From Incurvaria masculella (Eukaryota > Arthropoda > Insecta > Lepidoptera > Incurvariidae): 64,000 nt of DNA. Within the stretch, counting starts at the first letter, position 1, and each line of letters begins with the position of its first letter. Where the stretch lies: positions 11,984,001 to 12,048,000 of the forward strand of contig OX335649.1 in NCBI GenBank assembly GCA_946894095.1, written 5' to 3'. The notes under the pieces were generated by a model that was given only the letters and a program-made list of their open reading frames with translations, was not told the DNA's origin and searched no databases. Made by a program: the position numbers and the translations under genes. This document shows, in pieces, positions 11,523 to 22,257 of the stretch.

Positions 11523-12835
11523 TAATTTTCAAAGTGGGTCAATTCCCAATTGAGAAAAATTGAACTGATGATGCAGTTTGTCAGTCCAGTCGATTTACTA
11601 ATGGTATGTGCTTTCAAACGAAGATAATTTCACTCTAAAAACACAGAAGATGTAATTTTTTTAGTGCCTTATTTTCAATATTTGTCAAATCATGACTCAC
11701 TTATTTTCAAAAGTGGTCTGATCCATTTTAGCCAATCACAAGCCCGCATTCACTGACGCCATTTTGGAAGTCGCCATACAAATTTTAGTTCGAGTTGAGC
11801 CAACACACATGCGCTTATGTCCCGAAAAAGTTGTGAGAAAGTGTGGTTTTTATTAAAAAAACATAGGGAAACATGGAAACACAAGTAGAAGAAGCTATGC
11901 CCCGTCAGGTAAGAAAAAGAAAGATGCCTAAAGATCAAAATCCTTTTGGGCCAAAAGAAAAAAAGAAGACGAAAGGGTGAGTAATTTAGTACTATTTCTA
12001 TGCTTAGGGTTGTGCATCAGCCAGGCACCTGCATATTTTTTTTTTCTTATTTTCGGAATAATATTTCCGAATATTTAATCCAATTTAAAGGCCAACGTTG
12101 CAAAATGCTCTGTATATTTATGACCTCTTAATGTGGAGTGCACCATCACTAGTTAATCTCTGGTTAGTATCAAATCTTTGGTTATTATAGATTATTTATA
12201 ATATTATATTTATTATATTGTATTTTATATTCTATTATATTATTTAAAATATATTATTTCTTCATAACGACATCGGCTTGCGACGCAAAATAACAAGAGC
12301 TGGAAAATTTGCATCGGGTGTAGTGCCACTTCCAATCGCAGTTGGTGTTCCAGTTAAAAATGCTAAAATAAAAGACGTTGTAAGCCTATTAAAGAAACAC
12401 TACGGAAAATAATGGAAAGCTCGTAATGCGTTGAATCACTACAAAGCTGTGTTGGAATCGAATGCAAACGCTACTAACAATGACACCAATGCAGATTATT
12501 GTGTTGAACGTGAACATGTCATTGAAGAAAATGTTAATAATTTAGTGTAGCGTGAAAAATTATGTTTGGAGGAGTTTGCAACATGGCAAAATTAATAAAA
12601 GTATTCTGTAAATGTTCTTCAATGTTTTTATTTATTAGAAATTTTATTAGCTTTAAAATATTCAAAAATACATTTCAACTATAGCTTAGGCAACCCTGCC
12701 ATTTGTGATTTTTAAGCTGTTGCAAATTTGGTCAAATCCAAATATCTTCCTGCCAAAACTGGTCAAATCCAGGCATATAATTTTCAAACAAAGCCAATGC
12801 CATCACTTTTTTCAAATCTGGTCAAATCCAAACTT
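11523..12835. repeat. Dispersed short direct motif flanking the 12-kb pseudogene
   Basis: A motif close to TTTTCAAAnnTGGTCAAATCCA occurs at about 11529 and 11706 (diverged: GTGGGTCAATTCC, AGTGGTCTGATCC) and at about 12729, 12761 and 12820 (GGTCAAATCCA exact). It may represent subterminal repeats of a DNA transposon enclosing the gene-like segment. Terminal inverted repeats were not found. Confidence 0.45.
11874..12548 (+). pseudogene. Decayed two-part gene of unknown family (possibly transposon cargo)
   Basis: Part 1 (11874-11981) reads METQVEEAMPRQVRKRKMPK and on to KEKKKTKG, very lysine-rich, and ends in TGA overlapping a good donor (GGGTGAGT). Part 2 (about 12285-12548) continues in protein-like sequence: RAGKFASGVVPLPIAVGVPV, KNAKIKDVVSLLKKHYGK, a stop codon (TAA at 12410), then WKARNALNHYKAVLESNANA, ending at TAG. 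A 300-base AT-rich gap with no convincing acceptor separates them. The in-frame stop and absent acceptor suggest a dead copy. I do not recognise the family; flanking copies of a short motif (separate entry) suggest it travelled on a mobile element. Confidence 0.5.
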
Positions 12836-13084
12836 CAAACGAGTTCTCTGCCTTAAAATAAAATAAACATTACATTTTTATTAGTTTCTAGTATTACTAA
12901 TGGTACATAGCTTTATTTTAAATCATTGCCCTTGTTAAAACATTTTATTTCATTAGTGAAATCGAAATACCGCATTTATTCGAAAGTGCATAAAGTGGAC
13001 TTGACCACCATTGAAAATTACCTCCTGATATACGGCGTTTGTCAACTGAGATATATCCAATGGCGCCAATGGACTTAAGATTTT

Positions 13085-13400
13085 TTATTCAATTTACGTT
13101 TGAAGAACCTCTTTAGAACTCGTCAGGGAATGCATTCCATAATTTACTGACCCTAGACATAATCATCTTCATGATTAATCGTTTCCGGCAGGAGGAATGT
13201 GAACAGTGTATGCGTAAATTCCGCGTCTGTTGAACATTGAGCGATGGTAAAATGGGAATGAAAAAATAACGTAATGCAGCTGCAAAAAGCATTCTTCGTG
13301 ATAAGATCGTATACAGAGGAAACTCTAGATCCTTTCGGAGTTACACGGGTTACTAATTCTGGAATTACTCGGGATCGTCGAAGAGGCGGCATGTCGGTGT
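13085..13400. repeat. Dispersed repeat with copies near 14230 and 15910
   Basis: Shared landmarks across the three copies are a TTTACTGACCCTAG-like or TTTACCGACCC-like stretch, GGAATGT, AACGTAATGCAGCT-like and GCATTCT..GT blocks. No coding frame survives. It is likely part of a retroelement, of uncertain class. Confidence 0.5.
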
Positions 13401-13640
13401 AGCGGATCCAATCGGACAATCAGGTACTTAGCTGATTCGTCCCAAAGATGCGAACAATACCCTATTCGAAACCTTATTTGCGCTCTGTAGGGCAGCAGTT
13501 TCTGTTCGGGCGTGAACTATTGCCCATATTGAGAGTTCCCACTTTTCTTGAGACGAGTTTGTCTTTTCCCTCAATATGATATTTAGTTCATGTGACTGGT
13601 CGATAATGAGACTCCCAATATCATATTTGATGCCCAGCAG

Positions 13641-13850
13641 GCCTATTCCTGGAATTCCGTAATCACGAATCAGGAAACCTGATCCTCCAAAACAGCTTTT
13701 ATAGCGGTTTTCAAAGCGATTTTTTCGAAGGAAAACCTTGATTAAATTGAAATACTATGTATTATATGCTCCGGAATCTTTTCGTCAAGATAATCGCTCT
13801 CAAAATCCTTGATTCCTGATTCCTGATTACAGAATTCCGGTAATAGGCCT
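13641..13850. mobile_element. Foldback MITE, copy 1
   Basis: A 210-bp element whose ends are inverted: it begins GGCCTATTCCTGGAATTCCG and ends with the complementary CGGAATTCCAG-like sequence, with nested GATTCCTGATTCCTGATTAC near the right end. The interior (TTTATAGCGG, TTTTTTCGAAGGAAAACC) pairs with the right half (CTCCGGAATCTTTTCG). Further copies lie at about 14553, 51373, 57141 and 62373. Confidence 0.8.
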
Positions 13851-14089
13851 CTAGAGCTTAAGCTGCACCAAACCGAGTCCCACTCCGTACTGAACACGTT
13901 TCTTCCTCGCGTTGAACTCGACGAGGCTCTGGAGATCCTACCCGGGAATCCACCCGGGCGCCACATATATTTCTCCATTGCAATCCGGCTTGTATGTATC
14001 CGTACTGCGATGTTAGTAGCTAGTACTGTCAAATTATTTATATGCAACAGAAATAGGATTGGGGACAGCGCAGAACGTCTCTAACATTC

Positions 14090-14180
14090 ACATAAGAAAA
14101 AATAAATACATTAGCATTTAGCCTGAGTGCACTTTCAGTAAAAGACAAACACAACATGTACAAGCAGAACTTTAATAGAA
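14090..14180. repeat. Dispersed repeat shared with 40962-41055
   Basis: About 90 bp around TGAGTGCACTTTCAGTAAAA and CACAACATGTACAAGCAGAA are nearly identical in the two places. No function is visible; probably a transposon fragment. Confidence 0.75.
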
Positions 14181-14199
14181 GACCGTAAATTAGCAGGAT

Positions 14200-14540
14200 T
14201 TAATGCGAATTTTTCGAACATCCCAGATTGTACTTCGAAGGAAAAACTTCGGCAGAGAGTTGATTCCATGGTTTACCGACCCTTTAGATAAAATATCTTG
14301 AGTATCGGTGGGTTCTTATTTTGGGAATGTTGAAAGTGAATTTCAAAATCACATATTAGTAATGCGGAATCGGCCCCGTCAACATATTTACGGCAACGGT
14401 GAGTAAGTTGTCTCGGACTCGCAAATGTTAGTTCGCTTAGCGCCCACTGCGCGGTCTTAACTCTCTCTATTACTCCACACAGTTGAAAACGCTAGTCGAT
14501 CGGTATGGCGTAAAGGCCAATTTAGGTTACAAGTGGGACT
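14200..14540. repeat. Dispersed repeat with a second copy of its right part
   Basis: The left part belongs to the family also at 13085 and 15910. The right part (about 14413-14540, with CGCTAGTCGATCGGTATGGC and CAAGTGGGACTA) recurs at 14924-15052 in the same orientation, bracketing the MITE at 14553. The copies have diverged by scattered substitutions. Confidence 0.65.
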
Positions 14541-14552
14541 AAGAGCCCAGCA

Positions 14553-14769
14553 GGTCTATTCCTGGCATTTAGTAATCAGGAATCAGGAATGAGCCTGAGC
14601 CTAGAAAATGGTTTTTATAGCGATTTTTAAAGCGAGTTTTTCGACGGAAAACCTAGATTAATTAAAAAAACTATGCTCCGGAATATTTTCGTCAAGAAAA
14701 TCGCTTGGAAACCACTACAAAAACGAATCAGGATTCCTGATTCCTGATTACGGAATGCCAGGAATGGAC
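14553..14769. mobile_element. Foldback MITE, copy 2
   Basis: Same family as 13641. It begins GGTCTATTCCTGGCATTTAG followed by TAATCAGGAATCAGGAAT, and ends with the inverted form GATTCCTGATTCCTGATTAC then GGAATGCCAGGAATGGAC. Confidence 0.85.
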
Positions 14770-14923
14770 GTTTGGAAGTTGGAAACGAAATGGAAGTTTT
14801 AACTTACGTAAAAACGTCTAACCCCATAAAATTTCTACTAATTATTCTGTGGTTTTACTTCTGCAAGCTGTCAAAATCACTCTCGGACTACGTCAACGTA
14901 TTAATTTAATCAATATTAATCAA

Positions 14924-15052
14924 ACTCGTACTCACAAATGTTAGTTCTCTTAACGCTCACAGCGCGCTCTTTAATTTTTCCATAAATTTGAAAACGCCAG
15001 TCGATCGGTATGGCTTAAACGACCATTTAGGTGACAAGTGGGACTAGGGGAT
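14924..15052. repeat. Second copy of the 14413-14540 repeat
   Basis: Direct repeat about 510 bp from its partner; shares AATGTTAGTTC, GCCAGTCGATCGGTATGGC and GACAAGTGGGACTA. Probably older than the MITE that now separates them. Confidence 0.7.
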
Positions 15053-15900
15053 CTGAACACTATATATCCGTAAATATGAGTAAAATTTTGAACAGCATTG
15101 GAAATGTAAAGAAAAATATTTATATTATTACCAATAAAGTATATAAATATTCTAACAGTGCCATCTATTAAATCCACAGAACATTTAAAGAAACGCCGGC
15201 ACGCTTGGAGAACTTTTGGCGAAGCGCCATCTGTTGATACCAAGGAAAATCAAATAGTCACTGGGCAATACAGTGATTTGACGTTATTATCGGGAAATTA
15301 TAAAATAAATTAACATAAAAACGAATATGGTCTAACACATTCGTTTTATTTAAACTAACTCTTCCATCAATAGACTGAATTTCTAATTAAATTCCCACTA
15401 ATATGAGTGGAAAATTAGAAACGTTTTATAATTTCCGGTAAACTCTTGTGGTGAATGTTTACACCAAACAACTTTTTTCCGTTTCCTACGTTGCACAGGT
15501 AATCATCATTCGATCCGACAAACATAGAGTACACCATTTTTTTATTGATTCTTCTGTATGATTGCACTAAACAATATTAATATGAGCCATTATAAAAATA
15601 CGAAATTAATTCATGAGGAATATAATTATTTTTAGTTTTAGCCTAAGAACGTAATAATTTGAGCATTAAATACATATTTACGACAATTAATTCAGTTGAT
15701 TAGTAAAAAAAATATTATGGTTTAAAAGTGAGTTCAAGTTTGAAGCTACATTCTCCATTGTCGTACTACACCTGGCTACTTTAGCATCATATTAGTTCGG
15801 ACAAAACCCGATTTGTGTAATGAATACATTGTACTTTAAAACAAGATCAGTTATTTTATGGAAATGGACAAGAAGTGCTCATAACACACCTGATGTATAA
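15053..15900. other. AT-rich intergenic DNA
   Basis: No recognisable gene or repeat. Confidence 0.35.
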
Positions 15901-15902
15901 CC

Positions 15903-16200
15903 TCTAGGATGTATTTTGTGGGGAAAACCTCGGCAGGGAGCGTCTTCGACCGTTTACTGACCCTAGTAATAAAGCATCAGGACTGAATCGTTCTGATTCG
16001 AGGAATGTCGACCAGAATTGGTGCATTCCCTGCTTATAGTTTGTTGAGCGTTGGCAGAAAGCGGAAGAGGTATGACGTAATGCAGCTCAAGAGAGCATTC
16101 TCCGTAGTCCTAATGATAAAAAACAAACCGAGAGACCCAACATCCCTTTGGAGTTGAAGGTTCTCAACATTAGATAGTAGTTTTAATATCGAAGTGCGTG
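15903..16200. repeat. Third copy of the 13085 repeat family
   Basis: Begins with GGAAAACCTCGGCAGGGAG and CGTTTACTGACCCTAG; later contains ATGACGTAATGCAGCTCAAG and GAGCATTCTCCGTAG. No open frame survives. Confidence 0.5.
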
Positions 16201-16555
16201 CAGCTGATTAGGTCACCACACCACGTTATTTTATGATACGTAGTGTGAAAGGGGCCTATCTTTTGAGTGATAAGTGAGTGATTGAGTGATACCTATGTAG
16301 TGCATAACACAAAAGAAACCATGAAGAAAAACTCATATATAATTACTTTTTCCTTAAAAAATACCTTCAGTAATGAAGTGACCTAGAGTTAGTTAAATTT
16401 AAAACAGTAATCTATGCGTAAGCGACAAAGATTAATCGTCAATTCTCCTATTTTGACTAGTTATATGTGGTAAGATAAGTATCTTAACGTTTTTCAATTT
16501 ACGACCACACGATAAAATAAAGTTCAACACTTGCATAACGACATACACCACCCGG

Positions 16556-16672
16556 CAGATTCTCCGCATCCGCCTCCGCTGCCGCCGCCGCCTCCACTAC
16601 CGCCGCCGCCTCCGTCGCCTCCGCTTCCGCACCGCGCCGCCTCCGCCGTAACCGCCGCCGCTACCGCGCCGC
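16556..16672. repeat. CCG/CCT triplet-rich tract
   Basis: About 115 bp of imperfect (CCGCCT/CCGCCG)n in otherwise AT-rich DNA. The minus strand would read glycine/alanine-rich, but a stop and the lack of splice context give no support for coding. Confidence 0.75.
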
Positions 16673-17139
16673 CATCAACCTCAGCCTTTCAATCAATTTG
16701 AATGCGATATATGGCAACTTGAACCAATTTAGAATAATTTCGTCTAAGGTGGATTTCAATATCGGACAGAAGATCTTTTTCGCAATTTAAAATGACTTTT
16801 CGGTTTTGAAATTATACTACATAGGTTCTGCTTGATGGATTTACATATTTTATGTATAAAAATGTCGTTCGCACGAAATGTAATATATTGCCAAGCGTCG
16901 TTCTAATAGGCATTGCTTATCCTTGGATTAGTCACAGCCGGCGTAATTATGCACAATCGCAGATGGATTTCTTATTATTTCTTATCTTAATTTCTGGCGT
17001 CATATAGAGAATCGCCCTAAAAAGCTGGGAGTCCTCAACAGGGTGCGTCAGTATTTCACGGCTCGCATAAAACTACTCCTTTACTAGGCCCAGATAAGCT
17101 CTTGCGTGGAGTATAGTTGGCATTTCTTTGTTCAACCTG

Positions 17140-17530
17140 ACATGAATGGTTAATACCACACAACTAACGATATAATATTAGCCGGATTCACCACATTCCA
17201 GAAGGAATTAGGTGCCATGCCAGGACCTGCCTTTTATAAGCACGGCTACATTGATCTTGATGGACAACAAGGACAATTTTTCATTACGGCTTTCTCTTCT
17301 TTTCTATCTTCTCTCTTTTAATCTTTTCATCTAATGCGATGGTACAATCACAGGCGGGCTTAACACCTACCACCTAGTGGGGGGATGGGAACTACAGTTT
17401 TACATGGATTCCGAACCATGGAGCAGCTGGTATTCGTGACGAAATCCACCTATCCAACTCAGCAAGAGAAAGAAAGTTTTGCATGAACAACACGAGGATA
17501 TGAAGTCCCCGGCCACTAGGCTCTATTTAT
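17140..17530 (-). mobile_element. tRNA-derived SINE, reverse orientation
   Basis: Complement of the SINE family: starts with the ACATGAATGGTTAATACCAC end, carries GGAATTAGGTGCCATGCCAG and ACACGGCTACATTGA-like blocks, and finishes in a decayed tRNA-like head (CACGAGGATATGAAGTCCCC). Confidence 0.75.
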
Positions 17531-17629
17531 GGAACGGCTCAGTTAAGCACCTGCTTGAATCTCTGGAATCCTGAATTTAGAGACCCTCCAACTTCGAAGG
17601 AATATAGGGTTTCTAGCTGTTTTCAGTCG

Positions 17630-17910
17630 TCCTGGAGGATGCTCGTCGGAGCTGCATAACACTGTCCCTCCGTTTCCGTTCTACCTTCGCTTAGCGTAGA
17701 ACAGGCAGGGTATGTTCTCGATTATATATTTATTTATCTATAGGGTAATTTCCCTGCCTTGGTATTTCCCTCGAAGTACAACCTTAGGCCCGTCAAACAT
17801 GAAGTTTAGAATAATCTGGCTGGCCGGCATGATTTTTAGAGCCCCCTGAAATTTGGATAGCCCATGGGCATTGTTGGGTACCTAAGAGGTCGTAGCGTAC
17901 GCCATAAGAC
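17630..17910 (+). mobile_element. LINE C-terminal fragment
   Basis: Same family as 1415. Readable: [12 protein letters not shown] near 17752-17787, followed by a stop in the KHEV segment. It shares TGGAGGATGCTCGTCGGAGC with copy 1. Confidence 0.65.
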
Positions 17911-17954
17911 GCGCTTAACTTAAAAAATATATATTTTGGCTGACAGTGACAGTT

Positions 17955-18190
17955 TTTTTGAATAGATTGTAGGTCAGTTACACGGGGTTTTGCTTCATAT
18001 GCCGGAGGTATGCATTGAATGAAAAACGGTGGAAGCGGCAATTCGATTGCCCGTGTTTTCTGTCCAGTTTAATGTAGCCGTGTAATATGATGGGAGGTCT
18101 TGACTTGGTACCTAGTTCCCTAGGTGTGATGAGGCAATAACATGTAAGATGGTATGTTATGAGCCATTCATGTCCAGTTACTTATAAATG
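17955..18190 (+). mobile_element. SINE fragment
   Basis: A degraded tRNA-like head (TTGTAGGTCAGTTACACGGG) with body blocks GGTGGAAGCGGCAATT, GTCCAGTTTAATGTAGCCGT, and the ATTCATGTCCAGTTAC end. Confidence 0.7.
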
Positions 18191-18830
18191 ATAATTATTT
18201 AGACATAGATAAATAACTGAAAGAAAATTAATTGCTAATTAAGTATATCCTGCCAAAAATATGTAGTTGAGCATCAGTCGTGTTTTTTTTTCGAAAACCG
18301 GTATGGGCGGCTCATCGCCAGTAGATCTGCGGACCATCGCTGAGCTATCCAGCTTGCTGTTGTTACGTTTGAAGACTCCTGGGTTATAGATTGAGGAAAG
18401 ACACCCGCCGGCCAAAATTGTTCCATACAAACCTAGCATACGTGCCGCGTGCTTACAAGATGAACAGAGAAGGTATGGGAGTAAGAACACACATATTTTA
18501 CTTACTTACTGACTTTTTCAAATCGCTAAAACCACACTGTACCACAGCTCATTAAATGTTAAAGCCATGGTGACCTGTGCATTTGTAGCTTGTGAAACAT
18601 CACTTCAGATGATTGTTTTTCAGTAACTCCGCTATTTAAAGTTATATTTGAATAAAATATGAAATTTAAGTACATTTTGAAGGATTTTTTTCTTTGTTTA
18701 TCCGCGTCATTTGACTTTGTGTGTCTTTCCTTTTCTGTGTCTATAATTCAATATGTTAAACTGTATTAACATGAAATATTCAATTAAATAAGCCCTTTTA
18801 AAAGTAAAAAGAAAGGCGATGTTTGGGCGG
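18191..18830. other. AT-rich intergenic DNA
   Basis: Only short ORFs without recognisable features. Confidence 0.35.
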
Positions 18831-18874
18831 CGCGGGGTGGTGCGGGGCGGTGCGGGGCGGTGCGGGGCGGTGCA
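18831..18874. repeat. 10-bp minisatellite
   Basis: About four tandem units of TGCGGGGCGG inside a short GC-rich island (18825-18930). Strongly G-rich on the plus strand, so quadruplex formation is possible. Confidence 0.85.
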
Positions 18875-19284
18875 CTTGGGCGGTAGAGATGCGGTGTGTG
18901 GGCGAGGTGTGACGAAACACTGCACGGCCCGAACTGCATCAATTTGAATTGTATCTTTGTGTTCCACCAATCATTTTCAATAATTTCGATTTATTCATAT
19001 AATTTTAGTTCGATTTGACCTCTAAATAAATATCACTCACTGGTAGAATTGACCAGAAACACGTTATTAGATGTAAAACGTGTAAATCGTATTTGAAACA
19101 CATATATGTTTGCTTTATAGTACTGACTACTAGAAACTTCCAAGTTGGAACAATTACAAGAAACGTGATAACTTTAGCGATTCTACATTACGGAGCAAAG
19201 TTACTAACCCGGAAACTACAATCTTAAATATAAAATAATAAAAAATAGCTATGTTATCCCAAAATTCAAAGCCGACATACCAAA

Positions 19285-19600
19285 ATTATTTTATCTATAT
19301 GGTCCGTAAACAATGGAATGAACTCCCCTTCCCTTAAGGCTGTCGTGAAGTCACAGGAAATCTAAAATTTGAAAACTTTAAGAAATGCATTCTTTGTCCA
19401 TTGGACAAGGCTCAATTTTGCACGGCGACTCTCACATAAAACAACGAAATCGTCTTCCGGGACCGAACGTTTCCCTACCCCTAAACGTTCTCAGATTTTA
19501 ATATCTTTAAAACCTTCATTCTATGTCCGTATTTTTTTACTGTTTGATAAACATCTGTATTTTTTATTAAAAATTATCTAAAATGACCGTAAAAAAATGT
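19285..19600 (+). mobile_element. LINE ORF2 C-terminal fragment
   Basis: Readable: VRKQWNELPFP near 19300-19335, then [19 protein letters not shown] sequence, matching the usual C-terminal WNELP motif of jockey/R1-type LINEs. A reverse-oriented relative lies at 29690-30060 (and its duplicate), sharing TTAAGAAATGCATTCT and CAATTTTGCACGGCGACT. Confidence 0.6.
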
Positions 19601-19721
19601 TCCAATGTTTATTACCCACTATTTTCCAATCTGAGAGGTTTAATAAAAAAATTAAAGATTTGTATAATATATTTTGGAATCCAACATTTCAAAAACCTTG
19701 GAATTATGCATTTCAAAAAAC

Positions 19722-19910
19722 ATGGAAACAGTTATCGTCTGTAGTATGGGGGAATTCATAGGGTAACGACTCTCTTAAAACATGTGAAAAAGCACCTGGC
19801 TGGCCGCCATGGTTTTCGCCCCCCTGAAACTTATAAAGTTTGAAATTACAAAGGGCGTAGTCGGGCACCTTAAGAGGTCCTGGCGTACGCCATAATTTTA
19901 TTTTATTTTT
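19722..19910 (+). mobile_element. LINE C-terminal fragment
   Basis: Short member of the 1415 family: GCACCTGGCTGGCCGCCATG, GGGCGTAGTCGGGCACCTTA and GGCGTACGCCAT blocks. Confidence 0.6.
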
Positions 19911-20084
19911 AGCGCGGCATATATATTTTTTTTTATATGGTATACCTGATAATTTAATGAATGCCACCTACCGTAGGGCGGAGAATATATATAATCGCTA
20001 TGTTTACTGGTCAGAGATACGTGCGACTTGAGAGATCAAAACCCCTTCATTCCCTTTATTTAAAACGAACTTTTTTCTGGCACC

Positions 20085-20255
20085 TTGTTCTAGGGTTCCG
20101 TATACAAAGGGTGCCAACGGAACCCTATTAATAAGTCTCGGCTGTCCGTCTGTCCGTCCGTCCGTCCGTCCGTCTTTCACAGGGCTGTATCTCTTGAGCC
20201 GTAATATGTAGGCAGCTGAATATATTTTTTTAAGGTTTTCATTAAAATACATACC
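20085..20255 (+). mobile_element. Dispersed lepidopteran repeat with TCCG microsatellite, truncated
   Basis: Begins with AGGGTTCCGTATACAAAGGG and AACGGAACCCTATTA, runs through (TCCG)n at about 20147-20175, then CACAGGGCTGTATCTC. The same element recurs at 24185 (full length) and 51838. I know this sequence as widespread in moths and butterflies; the exact class is uncertain. Confidence 0.7.
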
Positions 20256-21507
20256 ACTAAAAAATTATACCAACGAACTATTTATCATGTTCGCGTAGCA
20301 GTCGGAACGCGGCGCCAGTAGGAATTCGATGCATGACATTCAGGTAAGTTCTCATAGGATGTTACTACACGGAACGCAGCACTGTTCTCGTGTCTCAACA
20401 TGCATTTTATTTTATTGGCACTCGTTATTTTTATAGATGTCAAGAACATGTGAATGAAGGAGTGAATTGGTGTACGCTAGCAATAAGATAATGCGAAAGC
20501 ACATATCACGAATTGGTTTCAAGCTGTTTTATAATATTCGTCAAAAGAATTCGTATAAAGATTGAAACAATAGCTTTCAATATCTTCGAGACTGTCTTTT
20601 CCAAAATTTAACCATTTTCGCATCATCTTCGCTTGACAACCTAAAAGATGCCATCATAAAAAGTGCCATATCTGACTCTCGAGATACTAGTATTTTATTT
20701 AAAAGATCACAGTGGTTGACTGTTTGGGTTCTCTCGGTGTTTTATATATATTTACTTGTTCTTAAATATTTTCCTTCGATAAGGGCCCTACGTACTTATC
20801 TTATGCTAGTTTTTAACAGATTTTAGGCTTTATTACTTAAAATAAATGGACTACTTAGCCTTGAAATATTTCCTCGTAAAACAATACACCAACTATGTAC
20901 AATTTACATAATCTTTTACTTTAAATACAATTAAATAAATAGTTTCCTTTTATTTCAGTGTCATTGTTAAATTTAACTGTACCGTAACGCACAAGTTAAT
21001 AAAGAGCATTTCAGATAGTCAGTTTTCGGTATCATCACGAAAGCATTTAATTAACAAAAAGGGGGCGTTCAGCTACATACAACCAGATTAGCTGTTTTTC
21101 TTATTTATTTACTTATTTAGTTATTTTTATCGTATTGGTTCTGTAGGCAGACATAATTTTAATTAACAAAGGTACTCGAGTGCTTGTAAATGAATGCAAG
21201 GATGTATGCTTTGCTGGAAATACGCGTAATATTTCTACCGTCACACAATACCGAAGTCATCATCACGATTCACGTGTGTAGATTGATATAATAAGGTTAG
21301 TAACATTACACACTTTTGCATATTGCTCCAAATATCATAACCTTTTCAAACATTCGCGTCCGGATAACCTTGCATTACTCATCAAAATGCTAGCAAATAA
21401 TTTATCGCTCTCGAAATTATAATGTCTGTATCTAAAGAATTAAAGTTGCTAGAATTAGCATTTGAACTTGCATGATATTTTATATCAATCAATCAAAAAC
21501 ATTTATT
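20256..21507. other. AT-rich intergenic DNA
   Basis: Nothing recognised on either strand. Confidence 0.35.
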
Positions 21508-21560
21508 TTTAACCGACTTCAAAAAAAGGAGGAGGTTATCAATTCGTCTGTATGTTTTTT
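21508..21560. repeat. AACCGACTTC dispersed repeat fragment
   Basis: AACCGACTTCAAAAAAAGGA followed by GGAGGTTATCAATTCGTCTG is a motif I recognise as very common in lepidopteran genomes. Only the end of the element is present. Confidence 0.6.
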
Positions 21561-22147
21561 TTTTTGCTTTTTTTTTTAATAGATACTCTCAAATTGATGA
21601 GTTGAATGTTATACATTCTTATAACTTTGAATGCGTCTCTGAAAGACAGGATATTTACCACTTTAAATTATTTGTAAAGAGTAGGTGAAATTAAAGTCAA
21701 TATTAATTGATAGGAAATCGTTTCATACGGTATCTAAATGGGTTTCTATCTGTTTCTAGTGTGGCCAGATGAATACATTTATTCGTAGAATGATTGTCAC
21801 CAATTTGAGTGCACGTGACATCGTGTAATAACTTTACAAATTTATTGCGATGTATGCTGTGACCAGGACTTGTACAATTTAATATCATCATATGAACGAA
21901 TGTTTGTGTTTTCACTCACACAGGTGCATATTTCAAGAAGAACTTATGCAAACCCTACGACAGACCAAGATGCGAATGTAAGAGTGATTTGCATACATTT
22001 ATAGAGAGCAAGCTCTCCTCATGTGTATGTACACGTCGTGGTGTGAGTGTGTGCGGGCGGGCCCATCCCCGCTGTAGGTGTGTGCGTGCATGCACTGGCA
22101 AATGTATTGGCGATGCTACTCTAATTTTACGTGCTGTGCCGCAGAGG

Positions 22148-22155
22148 TATATAAA
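22148..22155 (+). promoter_or_regulatory. TATA box and initiator of CPR-B
   Basis: TATATAAA, with a plausible arthropod initiator (ATTCAGCTG) about 33 bases downstream at 22181-22189. The leader to the start codon would be about 75 bases. Spacing and motif are as expected for a TATA-driven cuticle gene. Confidence 0.75.
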
Positions 22156-22257
22156 GTGTTGGCGCGAATCTGAAAAATCATTCAGCTGTTGACTATCCAA
22201 GCGGTGCAGTCATATCCTATTTTTTTCGATAAAATAAATATAAATAAAAATTTCAAA

